A stretch of DNA of 64,000 nt. Source: Leucosporidium creatinivorum (taxonomy: Eukaryota > Basidiomycota > Microbotryomycetes > Leucosporidiales > Leucosporidiaceae). The stretch is from contig BCKL01000022.1 of assembly GCA_001600635.1 (NCBI GenBank), forward strand, positions 248,001-312,000, read 5' to 3'. This document shows positions 1-11,929 of the stretch, one piece after another. The notes beneath the pieces are model-generated. The model searched no databases, was not told the origin of the DNA, and saw nothing but the letters and a program-made list of their open reading frames with translations. The translations under genes were made by a program, and so were the position numbers. Position 1 is the stretch's first letter; the number at the start of each line of letters is the position of its first letter.

Positions 1-3000
1 TCCCTCTCTTCGACCATCCCTCGCGCCTTTGCCTTCTCGGACGATGAGATCGACGACGAGTCGCTGTCCATCGAGCCCACTCCCGCACCCACTCCTCCCT
101 CGAAGGACGACAACGCACCAGCTGTCGACCTCCTCCCTGAGCTCTCAACCGTTGCCAAGAAGGCCGATGGCAGCACCGTCCCGCTCAAGCCGAGCCTCGA
201 GCTCACCTTCGCCGTCGGAACCGTCTACCTCGAGCTCTTCACCGAGGCGGCTATCTCCCCCGACTCGCTCAAGGAGGCCAGTCTCGCCCGCTTCTCCCTC
301 AACGAGACGAACGTCAAGTACAAGATGCTCTCGGACGGATCGATGGAGGCGGAGGTTACGATCCGCTCGTTCACCGTCCACGACACTCGGCCGGCGCGCC
401 TCACCAAGTTCCGCGAGATCATCCCCGCCACCAAGCATGCAGGACACCAGTTCATGATCAGCTTCACTCAGTCGGGCGGCCACGACAAGAGCTCCTTCGC
501 TAACGTCACCGTCGACACGCCCAAGGTCGTCTTCTCGCTCGACCCCGTCTTCGCTCTGCTCGACTACTTCATGAGCGCCTTCCGCAATACTCAAGGAGCT
601 CTCGCCGCTGTCGAGGAGGAGGCGCCCGAGGCCGACGAGGACGATCCCTCGGTCGTTCAGCAGCCCGCCGGCGAGTCGACCTTCGCCTTCCGCGTCAATG
701 TGGTCTCGCCGACCATCATCCTCCTCGACAACCCCGAGAAGTCGGACTCGGAGGCCGTCATCCTCTCCATCAGTCAGGTGCAGATGGCTCAGCAGGGCAC
801 TCTCGCTCTCAATGTCTCCAAGATTGGGATGTTCCTCTGCAGGGTGCGTCGACCGCTGCTCATCTCGGAGACATTCCGCTGACTCTTTCGTTATCCACAG
901 ATGGACAAGCCCAAAGAGACCATCCGTGTGCTCGACAACTTCGACATCACCCTCTCGCTCGACAGCCGCGCCGACGCGGGTCGCCAAGTGACCAACATCG
1001 ACCTCGGCATCCAGCCCCTCATCCTCCGCGTCTCGTTCCGTGACATCCTCCTCATCAACTCGATTCTCAACCGCGCCATCGAGCTCTCGAACCGCACTCC
1101 TCCCACACCGCCAGAGGAGCCGCCCGCTCGCCCGAGCCTCAAGGCGGGGCCATCGAGCAACCGCAAGGTCTCGCGGAGTCGACATGATCCCTCGAGAAGG
1201 TCGGTGTCGAGTCGCAGGAGACCTTCCAACGCTGGTCTCAAGGCTCAAGTCATCGTTACCAAGGAGACGGTGCGTTCTCTTGGTCAGGCGCCGAAGCAGG
1301 AGCTGATTCGACTGCTCGCTTCCAGCTTCGCGCCACCATCGATGGCTTCCAGCTCATTCTCATTGGCGACCTACACGATCTTCCCCTCATGGATGTCAAA
1401 GCCGGCAAGTTCACCGCCAAGGTCAAGGACTGGTCATCGGATGTGAGCTCGCCTCGTCTTGCAGCGCCGAGAGCTTTTCTGACCTCGCTCGATCATCCAG
1501 CTCGACGCCAGCGTAGCTATCATGCCCTTCATCAACTACTTCAACCTGCGCGTTTCGCACTGGGAACCGCTCATGGATCCCTGGGAGTTTGCCATCAACG
1601 TTGGTCGCTGCCCCGCCTTCACCGGTGAACCCGTCGCTCACTTCCTTCTTCTCGCGCAGGTCTCTCGCTCGTCCACTACGGGTCTCTTGGCCGTCATGGT
1701 CTCGTCGAAGAAGCGTCTCGAGCTCAACATCACCTCCACTTTCATCGAGCTCGCCCTCACCATGTCGGCCATCGTCGACCGAGAAGGTGACAAGGTCTTC
1801 ACCAAGGCTCGCGGCGCCAACGCTCCCTTCCTTATCAAGAATCGCACTGGATACCCTCTCTCCCTCTGGAGCGAGACCTCCCACGTCGACGGCGAGGCGC
1901 ACCGACTCGAGGATGGCGAGGACGCGCCATGGCGCTTCGATGACTGGCGGGCCATTCGCGAGGTGAGGCTGATCATTGTCGTCGCTTTCGGTGCATCGCT
2001 GACCCTCAGGCGTCTCAGAACATCGCTGCCACGAGCCACAACTCGCTCACCGTCCTCTTCGAGGGCACCTCGTGGGATCGCCTCAAGCACGTCTTCGTCG
2101 ACCGCGAGGGAGAGCACATCTACGCGCTCCGCCCCAAGGTCGACAAGGTCGTCCATCGCCTGCTGTGCGACGTCAAGCTGGTGGAGAACGTCAAGGTCGT
2201 CACCTTCCGCTCGACCTTCCTCATCGAGAACAAGTCGCTCGTCAACGCCGAGATGGTCATTGTCGACGAGCATGGCAAGAAGGCTTCGCAGATCTACAAG
2301 ATTCGTAAGCGTCTACCTTCGCAGCGTGACGTTTTTTCGCTGACTCATCTCGTCTCCACCAGCTCCCGGCGGTGACTGCTCGGTGCCCATCATCGCAGCC
2401 TACCACAACCGCATCAAGCTCCGTCCTGATCGTGAGTCGCTCAGGTTCACGCACGCACTTCTATCGCTGACCCGTCTGACAACGCGACAGCTGGCTTCGG
2501 CTACACATGGTCGGGCGAGAGCCTTGGCTGGCAGGACCTCGTCAAGCGGCCAACTCGCGCCATCGTCTGCAAGTCGCAGACCGAGGCTGCTTTCCGCTTC
2601 CAGGCCTACGCTGTTCACGACAAGGCAGATCCTCTCATTCGGTGCGCTTGTTCGATGCCGCCATCTCAATCTCTCGAGCTGACCCTCCTCCCTCGAGCAG
2701 CGTCTACCCCAAGATCACGCTTCGCCTTCGCGCGCCCGTTGAGGTGCAGAACCTCCTTCCTCACGATATTCGGTACCGTGTCTTCGACAAGAACCTCGAG
2801 CACAACTGGACGAGCTTCCTTCGCGACGGCGGTGTCAGCCCCATCCACATCGCCGAGCTCTCCCATCTGCTGCTGCTCAGCGTCGACGTCCAGGACTCTG
2901 GTACACCCGATCGACCTCTCGCTGCTTCAGACTGCTTGCTGACCTTCGTTGCTGTACACAGTCTTCCAGCGGAGCGAGTTCGCCATCATCAACACCGACA

Positions 3001-6000
3001 ACCCCGAGGACCTGCCCGTCGAGAGCGATCTCGTGCTCGCCGATAAGGAGGGTCTCAAGCTCAACCTCCGCGTGCACTACCAGTGAGATCGGTCTCCTCG
3101 TCTGCCTGCTAGCACACCGCTCATCGCTCTATCGACTCACAGGAAACACGCCGACTCGGGAGGAGCTTTCCGCGTCCAGGTCTACTCGCCCTACATCCTC
3201 ATCAACAAGACGGGATGCGAGTTCGCGCTCAAGACCAAGTCATTCATGTCTTCAGCGAAGAACGTCGCTGGTCAAGAGGTGTTCTCTGGTGAGTTCGAGG
3301 CGGCGAGGCGGCGAGGCGAGCTAGCTAACACTTCTCTCTCGCAGCCGACCACAAGCGCAAGGGATCCGAGCCTTTCATGTTCTCATTCCCCACCGACGAC
3401 CGTCGCAACCGAGTACTTCTTCGCATCAACGATTCGAACTGGTCGACGGTGCGCCTCTCTCGCTTCCTCTTCGTACATGCTCTCCGCTGACATTTCCACC
3501 TTCAACAGCCTCTCAGTTTCGAGACCATCGGAATGGAAGCGGGCATCACGCTGCCTTCGGCTTCGGGCGACGAGGAGATCCACATCGGCATCAAGGTTAC
3601 CGAAGGATTGGGCGACGTGAGCCTCTGGGCTCGTCTCCTCACACTGCGCCCGCTGACTCGCACCCCCCTCTACAGTACAAGCTCACCAAGGTCATCACGC
3701 TCTGCCCTCGCTTTATCGTCAAGAACAACCTCTCGCACGACATTCGCTTCCGCGAGCTCGGCTCGACCAAGGAGGTGACCCTGCGCGCGGGCGAGCGTCA
3801 CTCGCTTGAGTTCATCCGCGCGGGACAAGAGCCTCAGCTCGTGCTCTCGTACCCCGGAAGCCCCACGGTCTGGTAAGCTCACTCGTTGACTCGGCGTTCG
3901 ACCTCGATCGCTGACCTCTTTCACCCGTAGGTCTGCTCCCTTCAAGATCAGCGACATCGGTCGCAACCATGTTCGTGTGCAGGAGAGCCCCGAGGAAGAG
4001 CGTCTCATCAAGATCGACGCCGTGCTCGAAGGCCCGACCATCTTCATCCGCCTCGACCCTGAGGACGGCGCATGGCCCTTCCTCCTTCGCAACGACAGCG
4101 ACTACCCCATCACCTTCAGTCAGGCTGTAAGTCATCAGCTGCTCGACATCTCGAGGTCCCTTGCTAATCTGCCTCGCTGCAGCTGCCCGATGGAACGCCC
4201 GCCGAGGCCAAGAAGCGTCGCAAGCAGTACAAGGTCGCTGCTCACACCAAGCTGCCCTACGCTTGGGATGTTCCCGCCGACAACAACAAGCAGCTGCAGA
4301 TCATCGTTGGAGGCAAGGAGCGCATCATCAACGTCCTCGAAATTGGAGCGCAGATTCCTTGTGAGTTGCCTTTGGCCGCTGCTCCTCCCTCGCCGAGCTC
4401 CTTCGCTGACGCCCTTTCGCTGCAGTCCGCTTCCCCTCTGGCGATACCACTCGCGTCATGTCCATCGACGTTCGAGCCGAAGGACCGACCCAGGCAATCA
4501 CCTTCTCCAACTACGACGAGGAGGACAGCGTCTTCAAGCTGCAGCGTCGCGGTGCAGACAACCTCTCGCGACAGGACTCGATCTCGAGTAGTCGTGATGC
4601 CGGGTTCGAGGCGGTCGATGTCGACGTCGTGACGACCTTCTCCTTCGGCGTCAGCCTCGAGGGCGTCGGCATTTCCATCGTCAACAAGAAGATGCAGGAG
4701 CTCATCTATGCTTCCTTCCGTGGTCTTACCGCCAAGTACTCGGACTCGACTACGAATGTCGCCTACGACGTGTCGTGCAAATGGATCCAAGTTGGTGAGC
4801 CTTTCTCCTCGCCTCCCTTGGCTTGCGATCGAGCTGACCTCTCATCTCGATGCCACAGACAACCAGCTCTTCGGAGGTCTCTACCCCATCCTGCTCTACC
4901 CCTCGATCATCCCCAAGGACGGCAAGGAGCTCGAGGTTCACCCGTCGCTTCAAGCTTCGGTCATCATCCTCAAGGACGAGGGTGAGTCATATATGTCTTC
5001 TAGTCGAGCGTCTCAACTGACTCTGTGCCGCCCTCATAGCCCACGGAGTCACCTACTTCAAGTACGCCTCGATCCTGCTGCAAGAGATGACGGTCGAGGT
5101 CGACGAGGATTTCCTCTTCGCTCTCCTCGACTTTGCCAAGTTCTCAGGCGCGACTGGCCAGGAGGAGCCTCCATCGTATGCTCGGCTATTTGATTCGCTC
5201 TAGCGCTCTCGCTGACGCCTCCTCGCTCTGCAGGAAACTCACCGATGAGCCCGAGGAGATCCCCGAGCCGAAGGGCACCTCGGGCGCCGGAGACGTCTAC
5301 TTCGAGGTCCTCCACCTCCAGCCTATCCAGCTCGACCTGTCCTTCATGCGTACGGATCGCGTCAACGTCGATCAAAAGTGAGTCTGCTACTTCTCGTCGC
5401 CTGTGTTCGGCGCTGACCTTTCTCTCGCTCGCTCGTAGGCTCAACACCCGCAACCCCTTCTTCTTCTTCATCAACGCCCTCACCATGGCTCTCGGCAATG
5501 TCAACGACGCTCCCGTTCGCCTCAACGCCCTCGTCATCGAGAACGTCCGCCTCACCCTCCCCGTCCTCCAAGAGCGTCTCACTCTCCACTACAGTAACGA
5601 GTTCTTCGGTCAGCTGTATCGAGTCCTTGGTAGCGCCGATTTCCTCGGGTATGTCGTCTCGCTTCATCTCTAGGCGCGGAGAAGCTAAAACTCTCGCTCG
5701 GCGCTCGCAGAAACCCCGTCGGCCTCTTTACGAACGTCTCGAGCGGAGTGGCCGACTTCTTCGTCCAGCCTTACGACAGTGTTATGATGAACGGCAACAA
5801 GGATCTCGGTATCGGCATCGCTCGCGGTGCAGGCAGTCTCGCCAAGAAGACCGTCTTCGGCTTGAGCGATTCGATGGCCAAGTTCACGGGCAGTATCGGC
5901 AAGGGTGGGTCTTTCGCTGCTCGTCTTCCGATGAGCCTCGCTGACCCTGTTATATCATATAGGTCTATCGGCGGCGACGCTCGACCAGCAGTACCAGTCG

Positions 6001-7023
6001 CAACGTCGCATGCGCCAGTTCCGCAACAAGCCCAAGCACGCCCTCTACGGAGTCAGTGCGGGTGCTACTTCGTTCGTCACCAGCATCGCTAGCGGTGTTG
6101 AAGGACTCGCGACAAAGCCTCTCGAAGGCGCAGAGCAAGGAGGAGCGACCGGCTTCCTCAAGGGCGTCGGCAAGGGACTTGTCGGCGTCGTGACCAAGCC
6201 TGCGGTCGGCCTCTTTGACTTTGCCAACAACATCACCGAGGGTATCCGCAACACGACTACGGTGTTTGACCAGTCGAGCATCGACCGAGTTCGGCTGCCT
6301 CGGTTCACCGCCAGCGATGGCATCCTCCGGGTGAGTCGTGTTCTCTCTTCAGCAGATGAGAGCAAGCAGCTGACCCTCCCTTTAAACTCCAACAGCCCTA
6401 CCAAGAGCGAGAAGCTTTGGGTCAGAACTGGCTGAAGAATGTCGAGAACGGCAAATACTTCTCCGAGACCTACGTCGCCCATCTCGACATTCCTTCGTCA
6501 GACGACACCCTCGTCGTCATCCTCACGACCACTCGAATCTTACTGGTCAAGGTTCTTAAACTGAAGGTCGGCTGGGATGTTGTGAGTACGATTTCCTTGA
6601 AACCTCGGAGCTCGGCGTTCACTCTCGAGAACTCGGCGCTGACCTCGGTTCTCGCACTTCTTCCAGCCTCTCTCGGACCTGCAGACCATCTCTCTCGAGG
6701 CGACTGGTATCAGTGAGCCCACCTTCACTTCTCTACTACAGCTCTCAGCTCAAAGCTGACCCTACTTCCCCTTTCCCTCTCTCCCTTCTTCCTCTCGCAG
6801 CCCTCGTCCTTCGCGGCGGCGTCTCTGGACCTTTCCTCGCCATCGGAGACCAGTCAGCGCGACTGTGGCTCTTCCGTCATTTGGAGAGGGTGGTGAGCGC
6901 TCAGTGAGTTTTCAATAACCCTCCACCGCGAGGTCGCCCCTGCCGTGCGGAGGAGCCCTTCAGCTAATCGATCGCTCTCCTTGCTCCTGCTGCAGCAATT
7001 CACGCCGGATTGCTCAAGACTAG
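1..7023 (+). CDS. VPS13: VPS13 family bridge-like lipid transfer protein, C-terminal part (5' end outside window)
   Basis: VPS13 proteins are very long hydrophobic-groove proteins that move phospholipids between organelles at membrane contacts. The window opens inside the gene with reading frame 1 open from base 1. The reading frame runs through more than 20 exons separated by 50-90 nt introns. Visible parts are the middle segment with RLTKFREIIP, the beta-rich SHR-BD/VAB-like repeats (for example FLLRNDSDYPITFSQA near 4080-4120), and the family-typical C-terminal region: PYDSVMMNGNKDLG near 5770, then a Gly-rich amphipathic stretch (SAGATSFVTSIASGVEGL, GVGKGLVGVVTKP, FDFANNITEGIRN). A final PH-like segment follows. 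The last intron joins 6902 to about 6996 and the stop is TAG at 7021-7023. No lesion was seen in the exons read. Only the C-terminal part is present, so the start cannot be given. Confidence 0.93.
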
Positions 7024-7516
7024 TGAGGCTTTATACTGTGTAGATTTATTCTCTTTCTCTGCTGTACTTTGATACCCCAAGGCTGTTCTCACACCAAGCT
7101 CGACCGTCGCTTTCAGAAAAGGCCTCGGCGAGAACGGACTGCGCCTCGAGGCTGGTATCGCGAAAGGGAGGGGGATTGTAGGGGATGGTTGAGAGCGAGA
7201 GCCGGTAGTTGAGCCGGTACAGCAGCGGCAAAAAAGGATCTACTACACCGAAACGGCGAGCAGATCCACTCGAGTTGGCGGCTGGAACCTAGGCTGGCGC
7301 TCTCCGAATTCCGCGAGAGGGAGCCTGAGCCGGCGCCGCTCGACTTTCTTGTCTTCCGCCTACAACCTCGTTGACAAGCTCACTACAAACAGCTCAGCAC
7401 TAGTACTCGCTATACCCTCGTCGTAACGCTACCGATCAGTGCGCCGCTATCCTCCCTCCCCCCTCCCCCGCTCTCACNCCTTCTCGCCTGTCCAAGAACC
7501 GCGGCCGTAAATCCCT
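7024..7516. promoter_or_regulatory. Intergenic: VPS13 3' end and promoter/leader of the C2H2 gene
   Basis: No reading frame of note is visible. A pyrimidine-rich stretch lies near 7450-7475, just before an ambiguous base (n) at 7478. It probably holds the VPS13 3' UTR and the promoter or leader of the next gene. No specific site could be identified. Confidence 0.4.
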
Positions 7517-9008
7517 ATGAGCAGCTACGGAACAAGGGGCAAGACGGTACGGCGATTCTATCGCTATACACGTCTCTAGAACTCGCGCTGACCCTCGCTC
7601 GTCCTCCTCCGAGCACAGGCGAGCTCGCCCGTCGCCATCCAGAATGTCGCGTCGGGGACACCTGCCGATTCAGTCCTGTTCGGTACCAGCCTCTCCTCGT
7701 CTGTAGGCAAGTCGAAGAAGTCCTCCCTGGTCAAGAGTCGCCGCCTGTCGAGTACTTCGTCGCCTCGGCCAGGAGGAGGCCTCTCGCTGCCAACAAACGG
7801 CTTCCTGTCAGCCGCAGGAGGAAGGGGAAGGAGCGCCAGCACTTCGTTGGCCCTCGGCGAAGAGGAGGAGGAGGGGGAGATTAAGCCTGGGAGTAGGAAA
7901 CCGAGGGGCGAGACTTATGCCTGCGAGAAGTGCAACAAGGTGAGCTCTCCCAGTCCTCTCGCTGTGGTCAGCACCGCCGAGAGTGCGGTCGGCCTTTGTT
8001 GTTCGTGTGGCGGTCTGCTGACCTCCCGCTGCTCGGCTTCTACATCGGTTTATTAAAGCTTTACGGTAAGCCTATGCTGCTCCATCTACCCCCTCCGCCG
8101 CTGCAGGGAGCTGACCCTCTTCTCCCGAACCCTTTCACTCTCGCCCCCCACCCCGTGCCGATCCGTCGCTTCCGCTCTGGACTTTTTTTGTTGGGACCCG
8201 CTTCGCTCGTCTTCAGCACACGAACGCTGCCTCGTCAAGCACCGATGGGTGAGTCTTTTGCTGCTCTTTCCGCTGCTCTCCCTATCGACTTGATGAGCTG
8301 ACTCGGTCTTGATTGCGTGATAGGAACACACGGCGGTGAGCGCTCGCGCTTCGCAGAGCGAGCAGGCGAGGACATGGAGCTGATCTTCTGGTTCACAACA
8401 GCACTGGAAGGAGGCGTCGAAGCTTCTCCTTAGCAAGCACCAGCAGGTCCAGCTCCTCGAGGCTGCGGCGATTCTCAAGGCGGCCTCAAGCGGCTCTTCC
8501 CTGCCCGAGGAGAAGGGTTACTGGTGAGTAATAGCTGCAGGATTCTCAATCCGTTGACTTGAAGCTGACGCCCTCCTTCCGTCGCAGGCCCGCCGCTGTC
8601 TCCCCTCCTACTTCCGGCCTCCTCGGCTCTCCCCTCCTCAACATCGACTCCCTCACCTCGCCTCGCTTCCACAACTCTCCTCACCTCTACCAATCCCCTT
8701 CCTTCCACTCTCCCGCCTTCTCGACCACCGACCTCGACTCGGAAGCCCCCGTCGACGAAGCCGACGAGGACGAGGACACCGGCGAGTCGGTCTCGACTCC
8801 CGACGACGGTCTCGATGATGGGATGTTCGATTTGGACTTGGGAGGAAGCTCGGGGATGGACTTGGAGGTGGAGGCTAGTGAGGAGGCGAGTAGTGAGAGT
8901 GGGAGGAGTAGGAGCGCGGGACACGACTCGGGGTTCGGCAGTCTTAAGGAGAATGGAGGGATTAAGGGACAGCCCCCGATGGGCATCTTCACGGTCAAGA
9001 GGGCATAG
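7517..9008 (+). CDS. Fungal C2H2 zinc finger protein, finger split by micro-exons
   Basis: A 314-residue protein is predicted from seven exons: 7517-7546, 7619-7939, 8059-8065, 8217-8248, 8324-8335, 8402-8523 and 8588-9008. The lengths sum to a whole number of codons. The joined exons give one finger, CEKCNKLYAHERCLVKHRWEH without its last residue broken (C-x2-C-x12-H-x3-H), followed by a conserved HWKEASKLLLSKHQQVQLLE helix. The finger is assembled from four exons, including ones of 7 and 12 nt. The rest is a basic Ser-rich N-terminus and an acidic Ser/Pro-rich tail. Finger plus helix resembles a conserved fungal family of unknown function that I recall but cannot name. Binding to DNA or RNA is inference. 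The micro-exon assignment rests on the perfect C2H2 spacing and the reading frame. Confidence 0.75.
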
Positions 9009-9212
9009 TGTAAGCGGATTTTGAAGGGTTGTACTAGGTTCCTCTCGTCGTGTCAGGCCTTCGCATCATACAAATCGAACTGTAACAAATCGCAGGCTAT
9101 TCGCTATTAGACAACGCTGAAGACAGCCAGAGACCGAGAGTAACGATATCAAACTGCTTGAGATTACGTGGTACTGCCTAAGTCTACATCGAACGCTGTA
9201 TGATCTACCCTG

Positions 9213-11669
9213 CTAAGCCTGCTCGGCGTCTATGACTCTCCCCTCGCCAACGCTCTCCTTCGCACTTCCTATCTCTTCCCTCCTCTCCTGCGCCTCTAGA
9301 GCATAGTTCCGTTCGTCTCGGAGCTGCAGCCAGCGCGCGGTACACGTCAGGACGACCATGATGGGGCATAGGACGATGATGCTGATCATGCCTCGGCGCC
9401 AGCGGGGGGCCTCGTTGGCGGGGAAGAAGACCTGTGGAGGACAGAGAGGGTCAATTCAAGCGTCGGGGAGCTGGGGGAAAGACAGAAGGAAGGAGGAGGC
9501 GAGTCTCGCGTCGACAGGGGAGCGAGCGGAGGGTCCGGGATGCGAAAGACGGCGTACAATGCTCCACCAGCTGTTGAAGGCGTTGCTGAACATGTTCATA
9601 CTAGCGAGCACGATTCCTCGCTCCTGCTCGTCCCTCCGGCAGATGTCGTTGGCCCATCCAAAGTTGGCTTCGAGTGGGAGAGAGAAAAAAGGAGGAAATG
9701 TCAGCGCCGAGCTTCATCGCTCCTCACTCTCGCTCTCCTCCTGCTCTGTACGAGAGAGGGAGAGTGGAATAGAGACTGAACCAGTCGATACTTACAAGCC
9801 TGACCGGCGAACGACACGCCAGCGAGGTAGAAGGCGAACATGAGAGCGCCGACCGACTCTGAAGGGTAAGCGAGGAGGATGCTGCCCGAGACGAGCAAAC
9901 AGGCGCTGATGACGAGGTTGACTTGATACCGCTTCTGAGTGTAGTCGGTCCATACGGCGGTGACGAGCAGCGCCACGATGGCCACTGCTGTAGCTCCTTG
10001 AGGCCAGTAGTTGATCTGAGGGACCGTGTAGGAGGCGAGACCGGCGGCCTTGCGGCTCTTCATCCATAAGGCTTGAAGACTGTTGGAGCCGATGGACTCG
10101 AGCTCGCCGCCGACGATCCTTGAAGGGCGCGAAAAGAAGGTCAGCCCCTTGATCGCCGAGCGAGAGACGAAGGACAGCTCACCAGATGACCGACATCATC
10201 CACCAACGCCACCTGCCCAGCACTCGCTTGAAGACGGAGAGGTCTAAGTGAGTCTCGGGCTTATGTGGTAGGCGATTGATGGCGAGTTGCCGCTCCTGCA
10301 CGGGGAAGGCAAGATGAGCAGCGGCTCGGCGAGAGCGGACGAGGGGTCGCGCTCACCTGAGGACTGAGAAAGAGACCAGTAGTCCGCTCAGGTGTTCCAG
10401 GGAAGAGAAGATAGCCGTAGATGGCGATGGGAATGGCTGTAGATGCGAGGTCAAGGTCAGTCGACGTCCGGCGAAGCTCGAGGGCTGAACGGACTCACTG
10501 ATGGCTCCGCAGATGATAAACAGCCATTGGAAGCCCTGCAGACCCGAGTGGCCATCCAAATTGATGTAGATGGACGCCTGCATGACGCCCGAGAAGATGG
10601 TGGCGATTTGTGCGGCGACCGAGAAGATGGCGCCTCGCTTGCCGAGCTCTCCATCGCGGTACCAGCTTCCCATGATGAAATGGACGCCGACAAAGGTGGA
10701 CGACTCGGCGATGCCTTGGAAGAGGCGGATGACGCAGAGATGGGCGGTCGACTTGGCGGCGGCGGTGCTGCAAGAGATGGACGAGATGTGAGCGAGAGTT
10801 CGGCATCCGGCTCTCTCATCGGCCAGGGTGAGGGTCGAGCTCTTACCACATGGTGAGCATGCCCCAGATAACGCAGTTGACAGGGAAGAGGATCCGAGCC
10901 CTATGTGTCGCCCAGCAAGTCAGTGAGAAGAAGCAGAAGTGGAATGAACGCGCCTAGTCGTGAGGAGAAGGAGAAGCGGAACGAGAGAGTTGAGCACTTA
11001 CGGAACGACCTGCAAGAGAAGGTTTTGAGGGAGCATGCCTATGGTATAGCCTACGGTGAAGCAGGTGTTGACGGTGTTGAGGTCGTGGCCTTGCATGTTC
11101 AACGCTTCTTTGAGTCCCGAGACGTAGGCGTTGCTGTAGAGAGAGCGGGTCAGAGACCAGTCGTTGTCAATCTTTGTGCTGCAACCCACGCGAGATTGGC
11201 TCGGTCGAGGTCTGTGGTATGAAGACGGGCAGAGAATCACCGAGAAGGCCGAGGCGAGGGATTGGAGGGGAATGAGAAGCGAGGAAGGGGGTCAGACAAC
11301 CGAACAGGTCAGAAGCCAGTCGCTGCTGTATTGAACGAGGGTAACGCACAGTTGCTGAAGTACATCAGGCAGGCGAACGGGAGGATGAGCCTGCGGAAGC
11401 GATGCGAAGTCAGCTTTGAAGCCCAAGGAGCCGGTGTCGTTGCCCGCTGAGCTGCAGCAGCGAGCTCTGAATCTCATCACAGCTCGGCCAGAGCTGGACC
11501 AACAGCCCCAAAGGCTCGGCCAGGCTCCCTCCTCTCTTTCCAGGCTCCCTTTCTATTGAACTCACCAGTCAATCTTGAACAACAGATTGCGCTCTTCCTT
11601 CGTAGCAGGTGGCACTCCCCACAGTACATTCCGAATCTTTGCGCCCTTGGAAAGCTGTACCGGCGACAT
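9213..11669 (-). CDS. MFS transporter, DAL5/anion:cation symporter family (allantoate/pantothenate/biotin-type)
   Basis: A 12-TM major facilitator superfamily permease of the plasma membrane, in the DAL5/Fen2/Liz1/Vht1 group that imports carboxylate vitamins or ureido acids by proton symport. The start is ATG at 11669, giving MSPVQLSKGAKIRNVLWG and then KEERNLLFKIDW. The family signature appears after splicing as YFSNYLDRANLANAYVSG, then CFTVGYTIGMLPQNLLLQ. Further exons carry GSWYRDGELGKRGAIFSV near 10620-10670, the C-terminal-half TM segments at 9800-10060, and NFGWANDICRRDEQERGI. The protein ends in an acidic tail, stop at 9215-9213. About ten exons have short GCTGAC-type introns. It diverges from an M20 hydrolase 260 bp away, which suggests uptake plus hydrolysis of an N-acyl or amide compound. 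The substrate cannot be read from sequence. Confidence 0.85.
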
Positions 11670-11929
11670 TGCTGGCTAGAAATCCGAGATGAAGGCCTGA
11701 GAGCGGCGTGCAGAGGGGATGATGGCAAGAGGGTGCCGGCCGACAGGACGGGGGGGGGCACTTCGGGTGGCCCTCCAGGAAACGATTCCCTATCTGCTCT
11801 GCAGTAGTCCCGACGAGATAAGGCGGAAGCGGGGGTGGAGCACGAGGCGAAGGGGTCGGCAGCATCGTTAGCTCGGTTTCACGGCATCTCGCAGATCTCC
11901 CACTCTTTCCTTCCTGCAGTCATACAAGT
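11670..11929. promoter_or_regulatory. Shared divergent promoter of permease and M20 hydrolase genes
   Basis: The two start codons face away from each other across 260 bp, so the region must hold both promoters. A G8 run lies near 11750-11758. No TATA box or known operator could be assigned. Co-regulation of the flanking genes is inference from the arrangement. Confidence 0.5.

Noticed and set aside
145-1248. 367-codon open frame on the minus strand opposite VPS13
   Set aside because: Antisense shadow of clean VPS13 exons in GC-rich DNA; charged, repetitive composition and no domain.
8099-8301. Open frames within the introns of the C2H2 gene
   Set aside because: They arise from reading introns through; the spliced exons restore a perfect zinc finger.
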